A stretch of DNA of 64,000 bases from Bacillota bacterium (lineage in GTDB: Bacteria > Bacillota > Negativicutes > Sporomusales > CTSoil-080): assembly GCA_017889625.1 (NCBI GenBank), contig JAGGAD010000010.1:1-64000 (forward strand). The letters run 5' to 3'. The notes beneath the pieces are model-generated. The model made no database searches. It had not been told where the DNA came from and saw only the letters and a list, made by a program, of their open reading frames with translations. The position numbers and the translations under genes are program-made. Shown here in pieces: positions 33,788 to 43,629 of the stretch (positions are counted from its first letter, which is position 1; each line of letters begins with the position of its first letter).

Positions 33788-34663
33788 GTGCAACAAGGAG
33801 TTGTTGTAAAGGCCTATAGTGGGTATTACTATGTACAGACTGGCGACAAAGTTGCTATGTGTACCCTCAGAGGAAGATTCAAAAAAGAACGATTTTCCCT
33901 GTTAGTTGGTGACAAAGTTAAAATTGGGATGCTTGGCGAAGGCAAAGGCGTGGTTGAAGAGATTTTACCACGCCATAGTCTGTTAAAACGCCCGATGGCG
34001 GCAAATGTCGATCAGGTTATGCTTATGTTTGCAGTCGTAAATCCCGATATAAATATTTCGCTGGTCGATAAATTTTTAGTATTGGCTGAATCATCCGGCT
34101 TAACGGCAACAATTTGTTTAAATAAAATTGACTTAGCGGATACCGCCATGTTAACGCCGATTGTAGATTTGTACCAACATATCGGCTATACGGTGATCTT
34201 ATCATCAAGCAAGACTGGTGTTGGCCTAGAAGATCTCCGGCGGCATCTTTATGATCATATTACTGTATTTGCCGGGCCGTCCGGGGCTGGCAAATCAAGC
34301 ATGCTAAATGCAGTTGAACCTGGTTTGCAACTGGTAACCGGAGAAGTCAGCAAAAAAATCGGACGGGGTAAGCACACCACCCGTTATGCTGAACTATTGC
34401 CGCTATCCAGCGGGGGGTTTGTAGTCGATACACCCGGCTTTAGTTTTACCGAATTTACCGACATTCCACCGGTTGATCTTGGAAGCTATTTTCCGGAAAT
34501 TGCGGAATATATAACAAAATGCAAATTTAACACCTGCGTACATGATAAAGAACCTAAATGTGCGGTTAAACACGCCGTAGAAGAAGGGAAAATTGCTAAG
34601 GAACGATATAACTCCTACCTGGAAATTTTAAATGAGGTTAGGGAAAATAAGAAAGGGTTGTAG
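33788..34663 (+). CDS. rsgA: Ribosome small-subunit GTPase RsgA
   Basis: Circularly permuted GTPase that checks 30S subunit maturation, 291 aa. The N-terminal OB fold is residues 1-65. GTPase motifs come in permuted order: NKID (G4, about 115), [10 protein letters not shown] (G1, about 165), DTPGF (G3, about 216). The C-terminal zinc finger is [20 protein letters not shown] (Cys-Cys-His-Cys). The start is GTG with AGGAGG 7 bases upstream. Its place after the PASTA kinase is common in Firmicutes, where the kinase phosphorylates this GTPase. Confidence 0.96.
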   Translation: MQQGVVVKAYSGYYYVQTGDKVAMCTLRGRFKKERFSLLVGDKVKIGMLGEGKGVVEEILPRHSLLKRPMAANVDQVMLMFAVVNPDINISLVDKFLVLAESSGLTATICLNKIDLADTAMLTPIVDLYQHIGYTVILSSSKTGVGLEDLRRHLYDHITVFAGPSGAGKSSMLNAVEPGLQLVTGEVSKKIGRGKHTTRYAELLPLSSGGFVVDTPGFSFTEFTDIPPVDLGSYFPEIAEYITKCKFNTCVHDKEPKCAVKHAVEEGKIAKERYNSYLEILNEVRENKKGL

Positions 34664-34665
34664 CT

Positions 34666-35313
34666 ATGATAAAAATTGCACCTTCCATATTGTCGGCTGA
34701 CTTTGGCTGCTTGGCCTCAGAAATAAAACGCGTAGAAGCGGCTGGGGCTGATCTAATTCATATTGATGTCATGGATGGTCACTTTGTGCCCAATTTGACC
34801 TTTGGTCCGCCGGTTGTAAAGGCGGTCCGCTCGGTCACCAAGCTGCCGTTTGATGTTCATTTAATGATTAATAATCCCCAGCAAATGCTTAACTCATTTA
34901 TTGAAGCTGGAGCCGATATTATTACGATACACGCTGAGACAGCCCCTCATCTGCACCGGTTGTTGCAAACAATAAAAGAGCAAGACGTTAAAACCGGAGT
35001 TTCGCTGAACCCTTCTACGCCGCTGTCAATGGTAGAAGAAGTGCTGGATGAAGTAGATATGGTACTGATTATGTCCGTTAATCCGGGATTTGGCGGACAA
35101 AAATTTATCGGTTCGGCGCTGGATAAGATTAAGCGGTTAAAAGAAATGATTACGGCGCGTAACTTGACGGTGGATATTGAAGTTGATGGCGGAATTAATG
35201 CTGATACTGCCCGGAAAGTGATTGCTGCCGGGGCCAATGTACTAGTTGCAGGATCGGCGATATATGGAGCCAATGATCTTACTAAGGCTGTTTCAATATT
35301 ACGTGGGGCTTGA
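34666..35313 (+). CDS. rpe: Ribulose-phosphate 3-epimerase
   Basis: TIM-barrel epimerase interconverting ribulose-5-phosphate and xylulose-5-phosphate, 215 aa, normal length. Signatures are [29 protein letters not shown] (metal His and catalytic Asp), [19 protein letters not shown] and VDGGIN (second Asp). It starts 2 bases after rsgA and ends the operon. It supplies pentose phosphate metabolism; the next operon's riboflavin precursor, ribulose-5-phosphate, is one of its substrates. Confidence 0.97.
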   Translation: MIKIAPSILSADFGCLASEIKRVEAAGADLIHIDVMDGHFVPNLTFGPPVVKAVRSVTKLPFDVHLMINNPQQMLNSFIEAGADIITIHAETAPHLHRLLQTIKEQDVKTGVSLNPSTPLSMVEEVLDEVDMVLIMSVNPGFGGQKFIGSALDKIKRLKEMITARNLTVDIEVDGGINADTARKVIAAGANVLVAGSAIYGANDLTKAVSILRGA

Positions 35314-35356
35314 CCAAATATTTTAAAAGTGCTAAGATAACAATAAAGTTAATATG

Positions 35357-35480
35357 AGCCTTTGGGGCAAGGTGAGAAAGATTAATCTTTCGATTCCTGA
35401 CCGGCGGTAGAGCCCGCGAGCCGTATGGCTGATCCGGTGTAATTCCGGTGCCGACAGTATAGTCTGGATGGGAAAAGGCT
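35357..35480 (+). promoter_or_regulatory. FMN riboswitch (RFN element)
   Basis: Near-consensus RFN aptamer: CCTTTGGGGCAAGGTGA, ATTCCTGACCGGCGGTAG, AGCCCGCGAGC, GATCCGGTGTAATTCCGG, CCGACAGTATAGTCTGGATG and a closing AAAGGCT. It senses FMN and controls the rib genes downstream. Confidence 0.97.
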
Positions 35481-35528
35481 AGTGCAACAGTTATATTTGA
35501 CAATGCACTTTGTTTTGATTGTCCGAGA

Positions 35529-35574
35529 GGCTATTTAAAAAGCGTATGCTTTTTGAATAGCCTTATTATTTTAT
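35529..35574 (+). terminator. Expression-platform terminator of the FMN riboswitch
   Basis: GGCTATTTAAAAAGC (35529-35543) pairs with GCTTTTTGAATAGCC (one mismatch), followed by TTATTATTTTAT. It lies between aptamer and ribD, so FMN binding should end transcription here. Confidence 0.8.
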
Positions 35575-35585
35575 CGAGGTGTATT

Positions 35586-36722
35586 ATGCAAGAAGACTAT
35601 CAGTATATGCGTCAGGCTATTGAACTGGCCAGCCAGGCGGCTGGACGGACAAGTCCAAATCCCTTGGTGGGAGCAGTGATGGTAAAAAACGGTCAAGTAG
35701 TCGGCCAAGGCTATCATGCGCGGGCTGGTACTCCGCATGCAGAAATTAATGCGTTAGCGGTTGCCGGAAGCCAAGCCCGGGGGGCAACACTATATGTAAC
35801 CTTGGAACCTTGTTCACACTATGGCCGTACCGGACCTTGCGCCAAGGCCGTAATTGAAGCAGGGATAACTCGGGCCGTGGTAGCGATGACTGACCCTAAC
35901 CCCAAAGTTAAGGGCCGTGGCATAGAACTTATGCGTACTGCTGGTATTGAAGTCGTAGAAGGAGTGATGGCCGCTGAAGCTGCGAAACTTAATGAAGTAT
36001 TTATTAAATGGATAGCTACAGGCATGCCGTTCGGCCTGATGAAAACTGCCATGACTTTAGATGGAAAAATCGCTACCCGAACGGGGCATTCTAAATGGAT
36101 AACCGGGGAAACATCCCGGAATAGTGTCCATACTTTGAGGGATACCTGTGACGCTATTTTAGTGGGTATCGGTACAGTCTTGGCCGATAATCCCGAACTT
36201 ACCACCAGACTTCCTAATGGTGGGAAAAATCCGCAGCGGATTATTGTTGACAGCTTGGCGCGAACCCCGCTTACCGCAAAAGTTGTCAATGACGGCTTGG
36301 CGCCAACCATCATTGCCGTAACTAGTGATGCCCCGGCGGAAAATATTGCGGCGCTCCGGGCAAAAGGGGTACAAGTCCTGGTAGTATCCCGCGGCAGTAC
36401 CGGCGTTGACCTGAGGGAACTATTTAGCCTGCTTGGCAAACGAGAAATTACCAGTGTACTTATCGAAGGCGGCGCAGCAATAAATGCCGCGGCGCTGGCG
36501 GCAAATATCGTTGACAAAGTTTATGCATTTGTTGCCCCCAAAATCATCGGCGGCAAAACCGCACCGGGTCCGGTTGGAGGAATTGGCGCTGAAACGATGG
36601 CGGAAACAATTAACTTGGAAGAAATAACCATCAGCTTGAGCGGCGAGGATGTACTAATAACCGCTTACCTGGAAGCACGGGAGGTACGCCATGTTTACCG
36701 GACTTGTGGAAGAATTGGGTAG
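35586..36722 (+). CDS. ribD: Bifunctional riboflavin deaminase/reductase
   Basis: Two steps of riboflavin synthesis: deamination of the pyrimidine, then NADPH reduction of the ribosyl chain, 378 aa. Deaminase domain (1-145): GTPHAEINAL and LEPCSHYGRTGPC (zinc His/Cys). Reductase domain (150-370): MKTAMTLDGKIATRTGHSKWITG, GIGTVLADNPELTTR and LIEGGAAINAAAL. The ATG at 35586 has CGAGGTG upstream; the longer frame starts inside the riboswitch terminator. The end overlaps ribE by 32 bases. Confidence 0.97.
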   Translation: MQEDYQYMRQAIELASQAAGRTSPNPLVGAVMVKNGQVVGQGYHARAGTPHAEINALAVAGSQARGATLYVTLEPCSHYGRTGPCAKAVIEAGITRAVVAMTDPNPKVKGRGIELMRTAGIEVVEGVMAAEAAKLNEVFIKWIATGMPFGLMKTAMTLDGKIATRTGHSKWITGETSRNSVHTLRDTCDAILVGIGTVLADNPELTTRLPNGGKNPQRIIVDSLARTPLTAKVVNDGLAPTIIAVTSDAPAENIAALRAKGVQVLVVSRGSTGVDLRELFSLLGKREITSVLIEGGAAINAAALAANIVDKVYAFVAPKIIGGKTAPGPVGGIGAETMAETINLEEITISLSGEDVLITAYLEAREVRHVYRTCGRIG

Positions 36723-37350
36723 AGTTAAACATCTTGCCAAAGGTGATAAATCAGTTAAAATATCGATTAGCGCCAAAAAAGTGCTTGAAGATGTAAAATT
36801 GGGTGACAGCATTGCCGTCAATGGTACCTGTCTTACCGTTGTGGACTACAACGATACCTGGTTTACCGCGGATGTAATGCCGGAAACAGTTAACCGTACC
36901 GCCTTAGCGGTACTAAAACCCGGTGACCAGGTAAACCTGGAACGGACCCTTGCGGTCGGTGACCGGTTTGGCGGGCATATCGTCAGTGGGCATATTGACG
37001 GAGTGGGCACAATATTGGCCAAACAACAAAACGATATTGCAGTTATTATAAAAATAGCGGCTGACCCTGAAATTATGCGCTACATAGTAAAAAAGGGTTC
37101 AATAGCCATTGACGGAATAAGCTTAACCGTAGTGGAGACAAGTGATAACTGGTTTACGGTTTCGCTTATACCGCATACCGCGGCCGCAACTACTTTAGGC
37201 ATTAAAGGAGTACAGGCAACAGTAAATTTGGAAACCGATGTGATTGGTAAATACATTGAAAAATTTATGCGGCTTGGTCCGGCTGAGCCTAAACATACTA
37301 AATCAACATTGACGGCAGAATTTTTACTAGAAAATGGATTCAATCTATAA
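36691..37350 (+). CDS. ribE: Riboflavin synthase alpha subunit
   Basis: Dismutates two 6,7-dimethyl-8-ribityllumazine molecules to riboflavin, 219 aa. Two tandem lumazine-binding barrels: [38 protein letters not shown] in the first and [26 protein letters not shown] in the second. The start lies inside the end of ribD (32-base overlap, GGGAGG upstream). ribBA follows after 12 bp. Confidence 0.97.
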   Translation: MFTGLVEELGRVKHLAKGDKSVKISISAKKVLEDVKLGDSIAVNGTCLTVVDYNDTWFTADVMPETVNRTALAVLKPGDQVNLERTLAVGDRFGGHIVSGHIDGVGTILAKQQNDIAVIIKIAADPEIMRYIVKKGSIAIDGISLTVVETSDNWFTVSLIPHTAAATTLGIKGVQATVNLETDVIGKYIEKFMRLGPAEPKHTKSTLTAEFLLENGFNL

Positions 37351-37362
37351 GGGGGAATTTCT

Positions 37363-38556
37363 GTGAAACTTAACACTATTGAAGAAGCCATCGAAGACAT
37401 TAAAGCCGGCAAAATTATTATTGTTGTTGACGATGAAGACCGGGAGAACGAGGGCGATTTACTTATGGCAGCAGAGAAGGTTACGCCGGAAGCCATTAAT
37501 TTTATGGCGACCTATGGGCGGGGGCTTATTTGCATGCCGGTTATCGGCAGTCGCTTGGATGAACTTGGTATCGGGCAAATGGTTGCCAGCAACACTGACA
37601 CAATGGGGACTGCATTCACGGTTTCTATTGATGCTGGCAAAGTTACCACCGGCATTTCGGCCCATGAACGGGCCATTACCATTTCGACGGTGCTTGCTGC
37701 GGATACTAAACCTCAGGATATTCATCGGCCTGGTCATATCTTTCCGTTGCGTTGCCGTGAGGGCGGGGTGCTCAGGCGGGCCGGACATACCGAAGCCGCG
37801 GTTGATTTAGCTACCTTAGCGGGCCTGTATTCAGCTGGAGTAATCTGTGAAATTATGAATGACGATGGAACTATGGCTCGCTTACCGCAACTTATCGAAT
37901 TTGCGGCTAAACATGGCCTGAAAATTATTTCTGTTGCCGACTTAATTAAATACCGCAAACGCACGGAACATTCCGTTGTCCGGGCGGCTGAAACAAAATT
38001 GCCGACCAAGTTTGGCGAGTTCCGGCTATTTGCTTATGAAAGCGATCTAGACAATCAATGCCATGTGGCGTTAGTTAAAGGGGATGTCCGTGGCAAAGAG
38101 AATGTCCTTGTCCGAGTTCATTCCGAGTGTCTTACCGGTGATGTCCTGGGATCGCTTCGCTGCGATTGTGGCGAACAACTGGAAAGAGCCCTGCAGCGCA
38201 TTGATGAAGAAGGTGAAGGGGTTCTACTATACATGAGGCAGGAAGGCCGGGGTATTGGACTGGCAAACAAAATCAGAGCGTATGCCTTGCAAGATCAAGG
38301 AAAAGACACTGTAGAAGCCAATGAAATATTAGGCTTTGCTCCAGACCTTCGTGATTATGGCATCGGTGCACAAATATTAGCCGACCTTGGCTTGTCAAGT
38401 ATTCGACTATTGACGAACAACCCCAAAAAACGAGTTGGCCTGGAAGGTTATGGCTTAAAAATTACTGAACGTGTAGCGCTGGAAATAAAACCAAACCGGT
38501 TTAATCAACGCTATCTTTCGGTAAAAAAATCAAAGTTAGGTCATCTTTTAAAATAA
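37363..38556 (+). CDS. ribBA: Bifunctional DHBP synthase / GTP cyclohydrolase II
   Basis: Makes both riboflavin precursors, 397 aa. N-terminal RibB domain (1-200): [54 protein letters not shown]-terminal RibA domain (205-397): [21 protein letters not shown] (zinc Cys), [25 protein letters not shown]. All key residues appear intact. It lies between ribE and ribH under FMN-riboswitch control. Confidence 0.98.
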   Translation: MKLNTIEEAIEDIKAGKIIIVVDDEDRENEGDLLMAAEKVTPEAINFMATYGRGLICMPVIGSRLDELGIGQMVASNTDTMGTAFTVSIDAGKVTTGISAHERAITISTVLAADTKPQDIHRPGHIFPLRCREGGVLRRAGHTEAAVDLATLAGLYSAGVICEIMNDDGTMARLPQLIEFAAKHGLKIISVADLIKYRKRTEHSVVRAAETKLPTKFGEFRLFAYESDLDNQCHVALVKGDVRGKENVLVRVHSECLTGDVLGSLRCDCGEQLERALQRIDEEGEGVLLYMRQEGRGIGLANKIRAYALQDQGKDTVEANEILGFAPDLRDYGIGAQILADLGLSSIRLLTNNPKKRVGLEGYGLKITERVALEIKPNRFNQRYLSVKKSKLGHLLK

Positions 38557-38574
38557 TAGAGGAGGTAATAAAAC

Positions 38575-39036
38575 ATGAAAACATATGAAGGAAAACTTAT
38601 AGCTGAAGGTTTAAAATTTGGGATAATCGTGGCTAGATTTAATGAATTTATCACCACTAAATTGTTGGGTGGGGCGCAAGACGCACTTAAACGTCATGGC
38701 GCAGCTGACGAAGACATTGAAGTAGCCTGGGTTCCTGGGGCTTATGAAATTCCGCTGGTGGCGCAGAAGATGGCAGCAAGCAATAAATATGATGCCGTAA
38801 TCTGCCTAGGCGCAGTAATTCGAGGTAGTACGCCGCATTTTGATTATGTCTGTGCCGAAGTATCTAAAGGGGTAGCCCAGGTATCATTAGCTAGTGGTAA
38901 GCCAGTTATCTTTGGAGTACTAACCACCGAAAATATTGAACAAGCGGTGGAGCGGGCAGGAACAAAGGGTGGCAATAAAGGTTTTGACTCCGCAGTTTCG
39001 GCTATTGAAATGGCTAATTTGCTAAAAACGCTTTAA
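38575..39036 (+). CDS. ribH: 6,7-dimethyl-8-ribityllumazine synthase
   Basis: Condenses the two RibBA/RibD products to lumazine, 153 aa, usual length. Seen are [55 protein letters not shown] (catalytic His) and [30 protein letters not shown] precedes the ATG. It is the last riboflavin gene of the operon. Confidence 0.98.
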   Translation: MKTYEGKLIAEGLKFGIIVARFNEFITTKLLGGAQDALKRHGAADEDIEVAWVPGAYEIPLVAQKMAASNKYDAVICLGAVIRGSTPHFDYVCAEVSKGVAQVSLASGKPVIFGVLTTENIEQAVERAGTKGGNKGFDSAVSAIEMANLLKTL

Positions 39037-39066
39037 AACATTGCAAATCTTAGGGAAGTGTAACTG

Positions 39067-39621
39067 ATGAAAATTGGTATTATCAGTGATACTCACGGCT
39101 GTGTAGAAACTTGGCGAAATGTTTACGAAAGATACTTTAAAGACACTGAGCTTATTCTTCATGCTGGAGATGTACTGTACCATGGGCCGCGGAATAACAT
39201 TCCCCCGGAATATAACCCGAAGGCCTTGGCGGAAGAATTAAATAATTGTTCCGTACCGCTGGTGATTGCCTGTGGCAATTGCGATGCTGAAGTCGATGCG
39301 ATGGTCCTTAAATCACCGGTGCAGGCCCCCTACGCTTATGTAATGCTAGGTCAAAAACGAATAATCGTTAACCATGGACACTTACTGACCGAAGCGGCGG
39401 TGTGGGAAACTGCTAATCGGATGCGAGCTACGTTAATTGTTACCGGTCATACCCATGTGGCTGTTCTAAAAAAGCAAAATGGCGTTATTTGGCTGAATCC
39501 AGGTTCCGGTGCCATGTCCAAACGCGCTGATGGTAAAGGAACGGCGGCGTTGCTTGAAGATAATCGCGTAGTAATTTTTGATGTTATAACTGGGGAAGTA
39601 ATTGCTGAAGAATCAATATAA
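39067..39621 (+). CDS. YfcE/MJ0936-type metallophosphoesterase
   Basis: Calcineurin-like phosphodiesterase, 184 aa. Di-metal motifs are GIISDTHGCVETW, HAGDVLYHG, ACGNCDAE (in place of the usual GNCD), NHGHL and VTGHTHVAVL. Family members hydrolyse phosphodiesters in vitro; the natural substrate is unknown. It lies 30 bp after ribH and may be cotranscribed. A strong terminator follows its stop. Confidence 0.9.
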   Translation: MKIGIISDTHGCVETWRNVYERYFKDTELILHAGDVLYHGPRNNIPPEYNPKALAEELNNCSVPLVIACGNCDAEVDAMVLKSPVQAPYAYVMLGQKRIIVNHGHLLTEAAVWETANRMRATLIVTGHTHVAVLKKQNGVIWLNPGSGAMSKRADGKGTAALLEDNRVVIFDVITGEVIAEESI

Positions 39622-39672
39622 AAACGGAGAAGAGTACCTGCCGGTTTACCGGCACGCTCTTCTCCGTTTTTT
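39620..39672. terminator. Terminator after the rib operon
   Basis: AAAAACGGAGAAGAG pairs with CTCTTCTCCGTTTTT, with an inner CCGGT hairpin. A and T runs on both sides make it suitable for the convergent LysR gene too. Confidence 0.9.
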
Positions 39673-39681
39673 ATATTGATT

Positions 39682-40581
39682 TTACGAGATAAGAAATTTT
39701 TCTTTTTTTAATAATTCCATGAATAGCGGAATTAAAGGATTAGGATTATTAGTTTTCCAGGCAACCGCATAGCCGTTGATAAATGAACAGCCTTCAAGGT
39801 CAATAAATCGGAGATTAGGACTGGCATAAGCTTTAACATGCTTGGTCTGAATTGCAACTCCCATCCCGGTTGCTACCATCAATAAGAGCGTCTCCAAAAT
39901 TGGGACGGTGGCGATTATATTGGGATAAAAGCCGTTAGAAATGCATAAGTGACGCATATGGTCATAGGCTTGCGGGCACTCTGAACGTGACAAGATAATG
40001 AACGGTTCCTTAGCAAGAGCTGACATTTTAAGCTTAGTTTCATTAGCTAAAGGATGGTCATCAGGTAATAAGACTGATAACGGATAAAAATTAGGACTTA
40101 GCTGAAAAGAAATACCGGGTATATCATGCAGACCTTGAGTCATGGTAAAAGCTATATCCACTTTTCCCGCTTCCAGAGCCTCGGTCAAAGAGCCCCAGCT
40201 CAGCTTGCTAAAGGAGAGCGCGGCGTGGGGATATTGGTGGTGAAAGCTGTTAACTAGTTTAGGCAAATCCTCACGTTCTAACGGACCTAAAAAACCAATT
40301 GATAAACTGGTAAAATGGCCACTGTTGGCTAAACGGGCCTGATTAATCGCACCTTCAATTTCATTGACCAAAGCAATAGCTTCTTTTAAAAACTCAGCTC
40401 CCGCGGCGGTTAATCTGACCCAGCGAGTATTACGATCAAATAATTTTAGTCCGATTTGAGTTTCCAAATCAGCAATTTGCCGGCTGAGTGCGGGCTGGGT
40501 AATATTAAGATTTTTTGCAGCCACAGAAAAATTCGAATATTCAGCAGCAGAAATAAAGTATTGCAATTGCTTGCTATTCAT
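39682..40581 (-). CDS. LysR-family transcriptional regulator 1
   Basis: 299-aa regulator. The N-terminal winged helix-turn-helix reads MNSKQLQYFISAAEYSNFSVAAKNLNITQPALSRQIADLE with the typical LysR recognition helix, and the substrate-binding domain follows (about 90-295). It resembles its neighbour (40698-41585) along the whole length, e.g. SIGFLGPLEREDLPKLV against HIGYLGSIDTYLPNFI, and GSLTEALEAGKVDIAFT against GALNQALEDGVLDIAFT, so the pair arose by duplication. The effector is unknown. Confidence 0.93.
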   Translation of the reverse strand: MNSKQLQYFISAAEYSNFSVAAKNLNITQPALSRQIADLETQIGLKLFDRNTRWVRLTAAGAEFLKEAIALVNEIEGAINQARLANSGHFTSLSIGFLGPLEREDLPKLVNSFHHQYPHAALSFSKLSWGSLTEALEAGKVDIAFTMTQGLHDIPGISFQLSPNFYPLSVLLPDDHPLANETKLKMSALAKEPFIILSRSECPQAYDHMRHLCISNGFYPNIIATVPILETLLLMVATGMGVAIQTKHVKAYASPNLRFIDLEGCSFINGYAVAWKTNNPNPLIPLFMELLKKEKFLIS

Positions 40582-40697
40582 AATGTCTCCTTTGCAATCG
40601 CGATTAGCGGATATTAATACTTAGTACAAAAACATAAGTGATATCAGTAAATGTTATAAATAACCCTAAAATGTAAGCCTTGATTAAATTCAATCTT

Positions 40698-41585
40698 TTA
40701 CTGTATTTCGTCGGAAATTGTCTTAATAAAGGAAGAAATTAAGGGGTTAGAATTGGCCGCTTTCCAAGCAGCGGCGATAGTAAAGCTAAAACTACAATCC
40801 TCAAGATCAAGGTAGTGGAGATTGCCGACACCGTAGCATTGGACGAGCCTGGAGTGAAGAGTAATGCCCATTCCCGCAGCTACCATTAACAGCAATGATT
40901 CAATAATAGGGGCAGTGCCAACAATATTAGGGGTAAAGCCGCTGGAAAGGCAGAGCTGGCGCATATGATTATAAGACAAAGGACTTTCTTGGCGGGAAAG
41001 GGTGAGAAAAGGATGCTGTTTAAGTGCCGCAAGAGCAACGGAAGGCTTTTGGGCCAACGGGTGTTCTTGCGGTACAACGGCACAAATAGAATAAGGTTGA
41101 CAGACCGATTTCCAACTTATTCCAGACAAAAAATCCAGTCCGTAGGACGGGGTAAAGGCAATATCTAACACGCCGTCTTCCAACGCCTGGTTGAGCGCTC
41201 CCCAGTTAAATTGCGAAAAACTTATCTCACAATTAGGAAAGGAAGCCCGAAACTTTCTAATAAAATTAGGAAGGTAAGTATCGATTGAACCTAGATAACC
41301 AATATGCAGGCGTCCGACGCTGCCTTGGGCGGCCAGACGGGCTTTCTTTATAGCTGTTTCTGATCTAGCAACAATTGATAGTGCTTTTTCAAAAAGGGCA
41401 GCTCCGGCGGCGGTTAATTCAACACTGCGCGTATTGCGAATAAATAAGTGAAGACCCGTTTGAGCCTCTAAATCAGTGATTTGTTTGCTGAGTGCTGGTT
41501 GGCTAATGTGCAAATCTTTAGCCGCAGCAGAAAAATTTAAATGTTCAGCAACAGAAATAAAGTTGATTAATTGCCGTATATCCAT
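40698..41585 (-). CDS. LysR-family transcriptional regulator 2
   Basis: 295-aa LysR regulator and paralogue of the adjacent gene. It has the N-terminal helix-turn-helix (FSAAAKDLHISQPALSKQITDLEAQ) and an effector domain with matching landmarks (LTLSRQESPLSYNHMRQLCLSSGF; the neighbour has ILSRSECPQAYDHMRHLCISNGF). It is divergent from the alcohol dehydrogenase gene 277 bp away, whose intergenic region carries an 11-bp palindrome, so it probably regulates that gene set. GAAGGAG precedes the ATG. Confidence 0.93.
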   Translation of the reverse strand: MDIRQLINFISVAEHLNFSAAAKDLHISQPALSKQITDLEAQTGLHLFIRNTRSVELTAAGAALFEKALSIVARSETAIKKARLAAQGSVGRLHIGYLGSIDTYLPNFIRKFRASFPNCEISFSQFNWGALNQALEDGVLDIAFTPSYGLDFLSGISWKSVCQPYSICAVVPQEHPLAQKPSVALAALKQHPFLTLSRQESPLSYNHMRQLCLSSGFTPNIVGTAPIIESLLLMVAAGMGITLHSRLVQCYGVGNLHYLDLEDCSFSFTIAAAWKAANSNPLISSFIKTISDEIQ

Positions 41586-41711
41586 GGTTTCTCCTTCGAA
41601 ATTAAACTATCAGAATCATTATAGTATGACAAATAGATTCTTACAATTAAATTATTTCTGAAATTAGAAGATAGTAAAATAGTCCAAAATTGCTAAATAT
41701 TTTATAAAGTC

Positions 41712-41742
41712 ATAATAAATTGAATTTGTGACAATTTATTAT
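41712..41742. promoter_or_regulatory. Perfect 11-bp inverted repeat in the lysR-adh intergenic region
   Basis: ATAATAAATTG-N9-CAATTTATTAT. A dyad of this kind between a LysR gene and its divergent target is the usual place for LysR binding, but the sequence does not by itself prove it. Confidence 0.45.
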
Positions 41743-41861
41743 AAATGTTAGAACAAAATAGTATTTCCAAAATAATGTGATAAAATGTATATTATAGTAG
41801 GTGGAGTGTTATTGAGAAAAATTAAAAGTGAAATTGCTATTGCTGGAGAAAGGAGATTTTT

Positions 41862-42911
41862 ATGAAGGCAGTACATTATCATGGTCCGCGTAACTTGGAA
41901 TTGTTAGATATTCCAAAACCAAAGGCGGCTCCAGGACAGGTAGTGGTTAAAATTGCCTACTGTGGTATCTGTGGTACTGATGTCCATGCGTACTCAATGC
42001 AAGGTATTTTTAACTGGGAACTTGTTCTTGGTCACGAAGCAGTAGGTTATGTTGAAGAAGTTGGCGAAGGCGTTACCTGCGTTAAAGTTGGTGACCGAGT
42101 TGCGGTTGGACCGCCGGGAGACTGCGGAGCGTGTTACTCGTGTAATACAGGTAATCCCAATACCTGTACAAACGGTTTCCCCAATACGCTGGGTATTGGT
42201 CCAAACACTCAAGGGGCCTATGCGGAATATGTTCTTTCTCATTATCCACAAAATGAACTTTTTAAAATTCCTGAAGGTGTAACCTTCGAACAAGCTGTTC
42301 TGTTTGACGTTCTTGGGGTTGGGTTCCACGCCGTTCGCCGGTCTGACATGAGAGTTGGCGATAACATTGTAGTATCAGGTTGCGGCTCGATCGGTTTTTC
42401 CGTTATCCAAGTGGCAAAACTGGCTGGCCCGAATAATTTGATTGTATTTGACCCTTTGGAATCAAAACGTAAGATCGCTAAAGAATTAGGTGCGGATTAC
42501 GCATTTGACCCGGCTAATGCGTATGACGTTGTGAAAGCCAAAGAAATTCTGGCTCAAGCCAATGGTGCTCAGGTTTGCTTTGAAGCAGCAGGCCATCCGT
42601 CTTCTATCGATACTTGCATAAATCTTTGTATGCCAAGCGGGCAAATTATGCTTATTGGTAACGACGGTCGTCCTTATCAGCTAGTCACGGCGGCCCTTGG
42701 CCATCATCAGTATGATTTGAAATTTAGCTTTACATACACTAAGGAAGAAATTACCATGTTGTTTAATCTTATCAAGAGTGGCAAACTAGACACTGCCGCT
42801 TATTCGCTGCTCAAAGCGCCGCTTGATGATGCAATCAATAAGCTGGAAGAACTTGCAACAGGCAAGCTTGAAGTTGCCAGGGTTCTTCTTATGCCAAATG
42901 GTAATATCTAA
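41862..42911 (+). CDS. Zinc-dependent alcohol dehydrogenase (medium-chain)
   Basis: NAD(P)-dependent MDR-family dehydrogenase, 349 aa. Catalytic zinc: Cys in YCGICGTDVH and GHEAVG. Structural zinc: CGACYSCNTGNPNTC. Rossmann fold: VSGCGSIGFSVIQVAKLAG, with Asp of VFDPLESKR suggesting NAD preference. It resembles threonine/sorbitol/butanediol dehydrogenases, but the substrate is not evident. AAAGGAG precedes the ATG. It lies upstream of a VOC protein gene and an MFS carrier, probably a small catabolic unit controlled by the divergent LysR. Confidence 0.92.
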   Translation: MKAVHYHGPRNLELLDIPKPKAAPGQVVVKIAYCGICGTDVHAYSMQGIFNWELVLGHEAVGYVEEVGEGVTCVKVGDRVAVGPPGDCGACYSCNTGNPNTCTNGFPNTLGIGPNTQGAYAEYVLSHYPQNELFKIPEGVTFEQAVLFDVLGVGFHAVRRSDMRVGDNIVVSGCGSIGFSVIQVAKLAGPNNLIVFDPLESKRKIAKELGADYAFDPANAYDVVKAKEILAQANGAQVCFEAAGHPSSIDTCINLCMPSGQIMLIGNDGRPYQLVTAALGHHQYDLKFSFTYTKEEITMLFNLIKSGKLDTAAYSLLKAPLDDAINKLEELATGKLEVARVLLMPNGNI

Positions 42912-42944
42912 AAAATAAATTTTATAAAAATGGAGGAGATTTTA

Positions 42945-43376
42945 ATGTCTCAATGTTGTAAAGGGGCCGAACCAGTTATAAAACCGTTGCATCAGGGGAT
43001 CAGCGTAGCTGACGTTGACGCTTCGATTGCTTGGTATCAGAAAATGTTTGGGTTCAGATTAGTATCAGATGATTTTGTTCCCCAATTGCCGGCAAGAATA
43101 GCTTTTATGGAGCTGGGTGACTTCAGTATTGAATTATTTGGGGTGGAAGGCGCAGCCGCACTGCCGGAAGATCGTCGTACTCCTAATCTCGATATTCGTA
43201 CCCATGGTACAAAACATGTAGCTTATTCGGTCAAAGACCTTCGTACCCTGATGGCTGACTTGAAGTCTAAAGACGTAGACATCGCGGCGGATATCTTCCC
43301 GATGGCTGGTGACTTAGTAGCATTTATTCGTGACAATACTGGCAATCTGATTGAACTTATCCAACAACCAAAATAA
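42945..43376 (+). CDS. Glyoxalase/VOC-superfamily protein
   Basis: 143-aa vicinal-oxygen-chelate protein. Two beta-alpha-beta-beta-beta halves: HQGISVADVDASIAWYQKMFGFRLV with an aligned FMELGDFSIELFG, and KHVAYSVKDLRTLMADL with NTGNLIELIQQ. The His, Glu, His and Glu positions that bind metal in epimerase- and lyase-type members are present. The ATG at 42945 has GGAGGAG upstream; the ATG 5 codons earlier lies within that site. It is 33 bp after the dehydrogenase and probably acts on the same pathway; the reaction is unknown. Confidence 0.85.
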   Translation: MSQCCKGAEPVIKPLHQGISVADVDASIAWYQKMFGFRLVSDDFVPQLPARIAFMELGDFSIELFGVEGAAALPEDRRTPNLDIRTHGTKHVAYSVKDLRTLMADLKSKDVDIAADIFPMAGDLVAFIRDNTGNLIELIQQPK

Positions 43377-43468
43377 GTCTGGCTTGGTTAGCTAAAATCT
43401 GTTGCCCAAAAGCTTATTGATCATTAACCAAATACAGAGGTTATATTTCTACTAGATGATGCCATGAG

Positions 43469-43514
43469 GTAAATACAGCCAACGGCAGAAGAGCTTTTGG
43501 CTGTATTTACTTTA
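43469..43514 (+). terminator. Terminator after the VOC gene
   Basis: GTAAATACAGCCAA pairs perfectly with TTGGCTGTATTTAC around a 14-base loop, followed by TTTAAA. Confidence 0.65.
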
Positions 43515-43629
43515 AAAAGAAGCTATGTATGGGCAAAAAAATTAATATGCTCATCTCGCAGCATTTGACGGTAAAAAATCGCTTAGTTTGATAAAACTGC
43601 GGTTTAATAGTAATGAAAGGACGTAAAAG

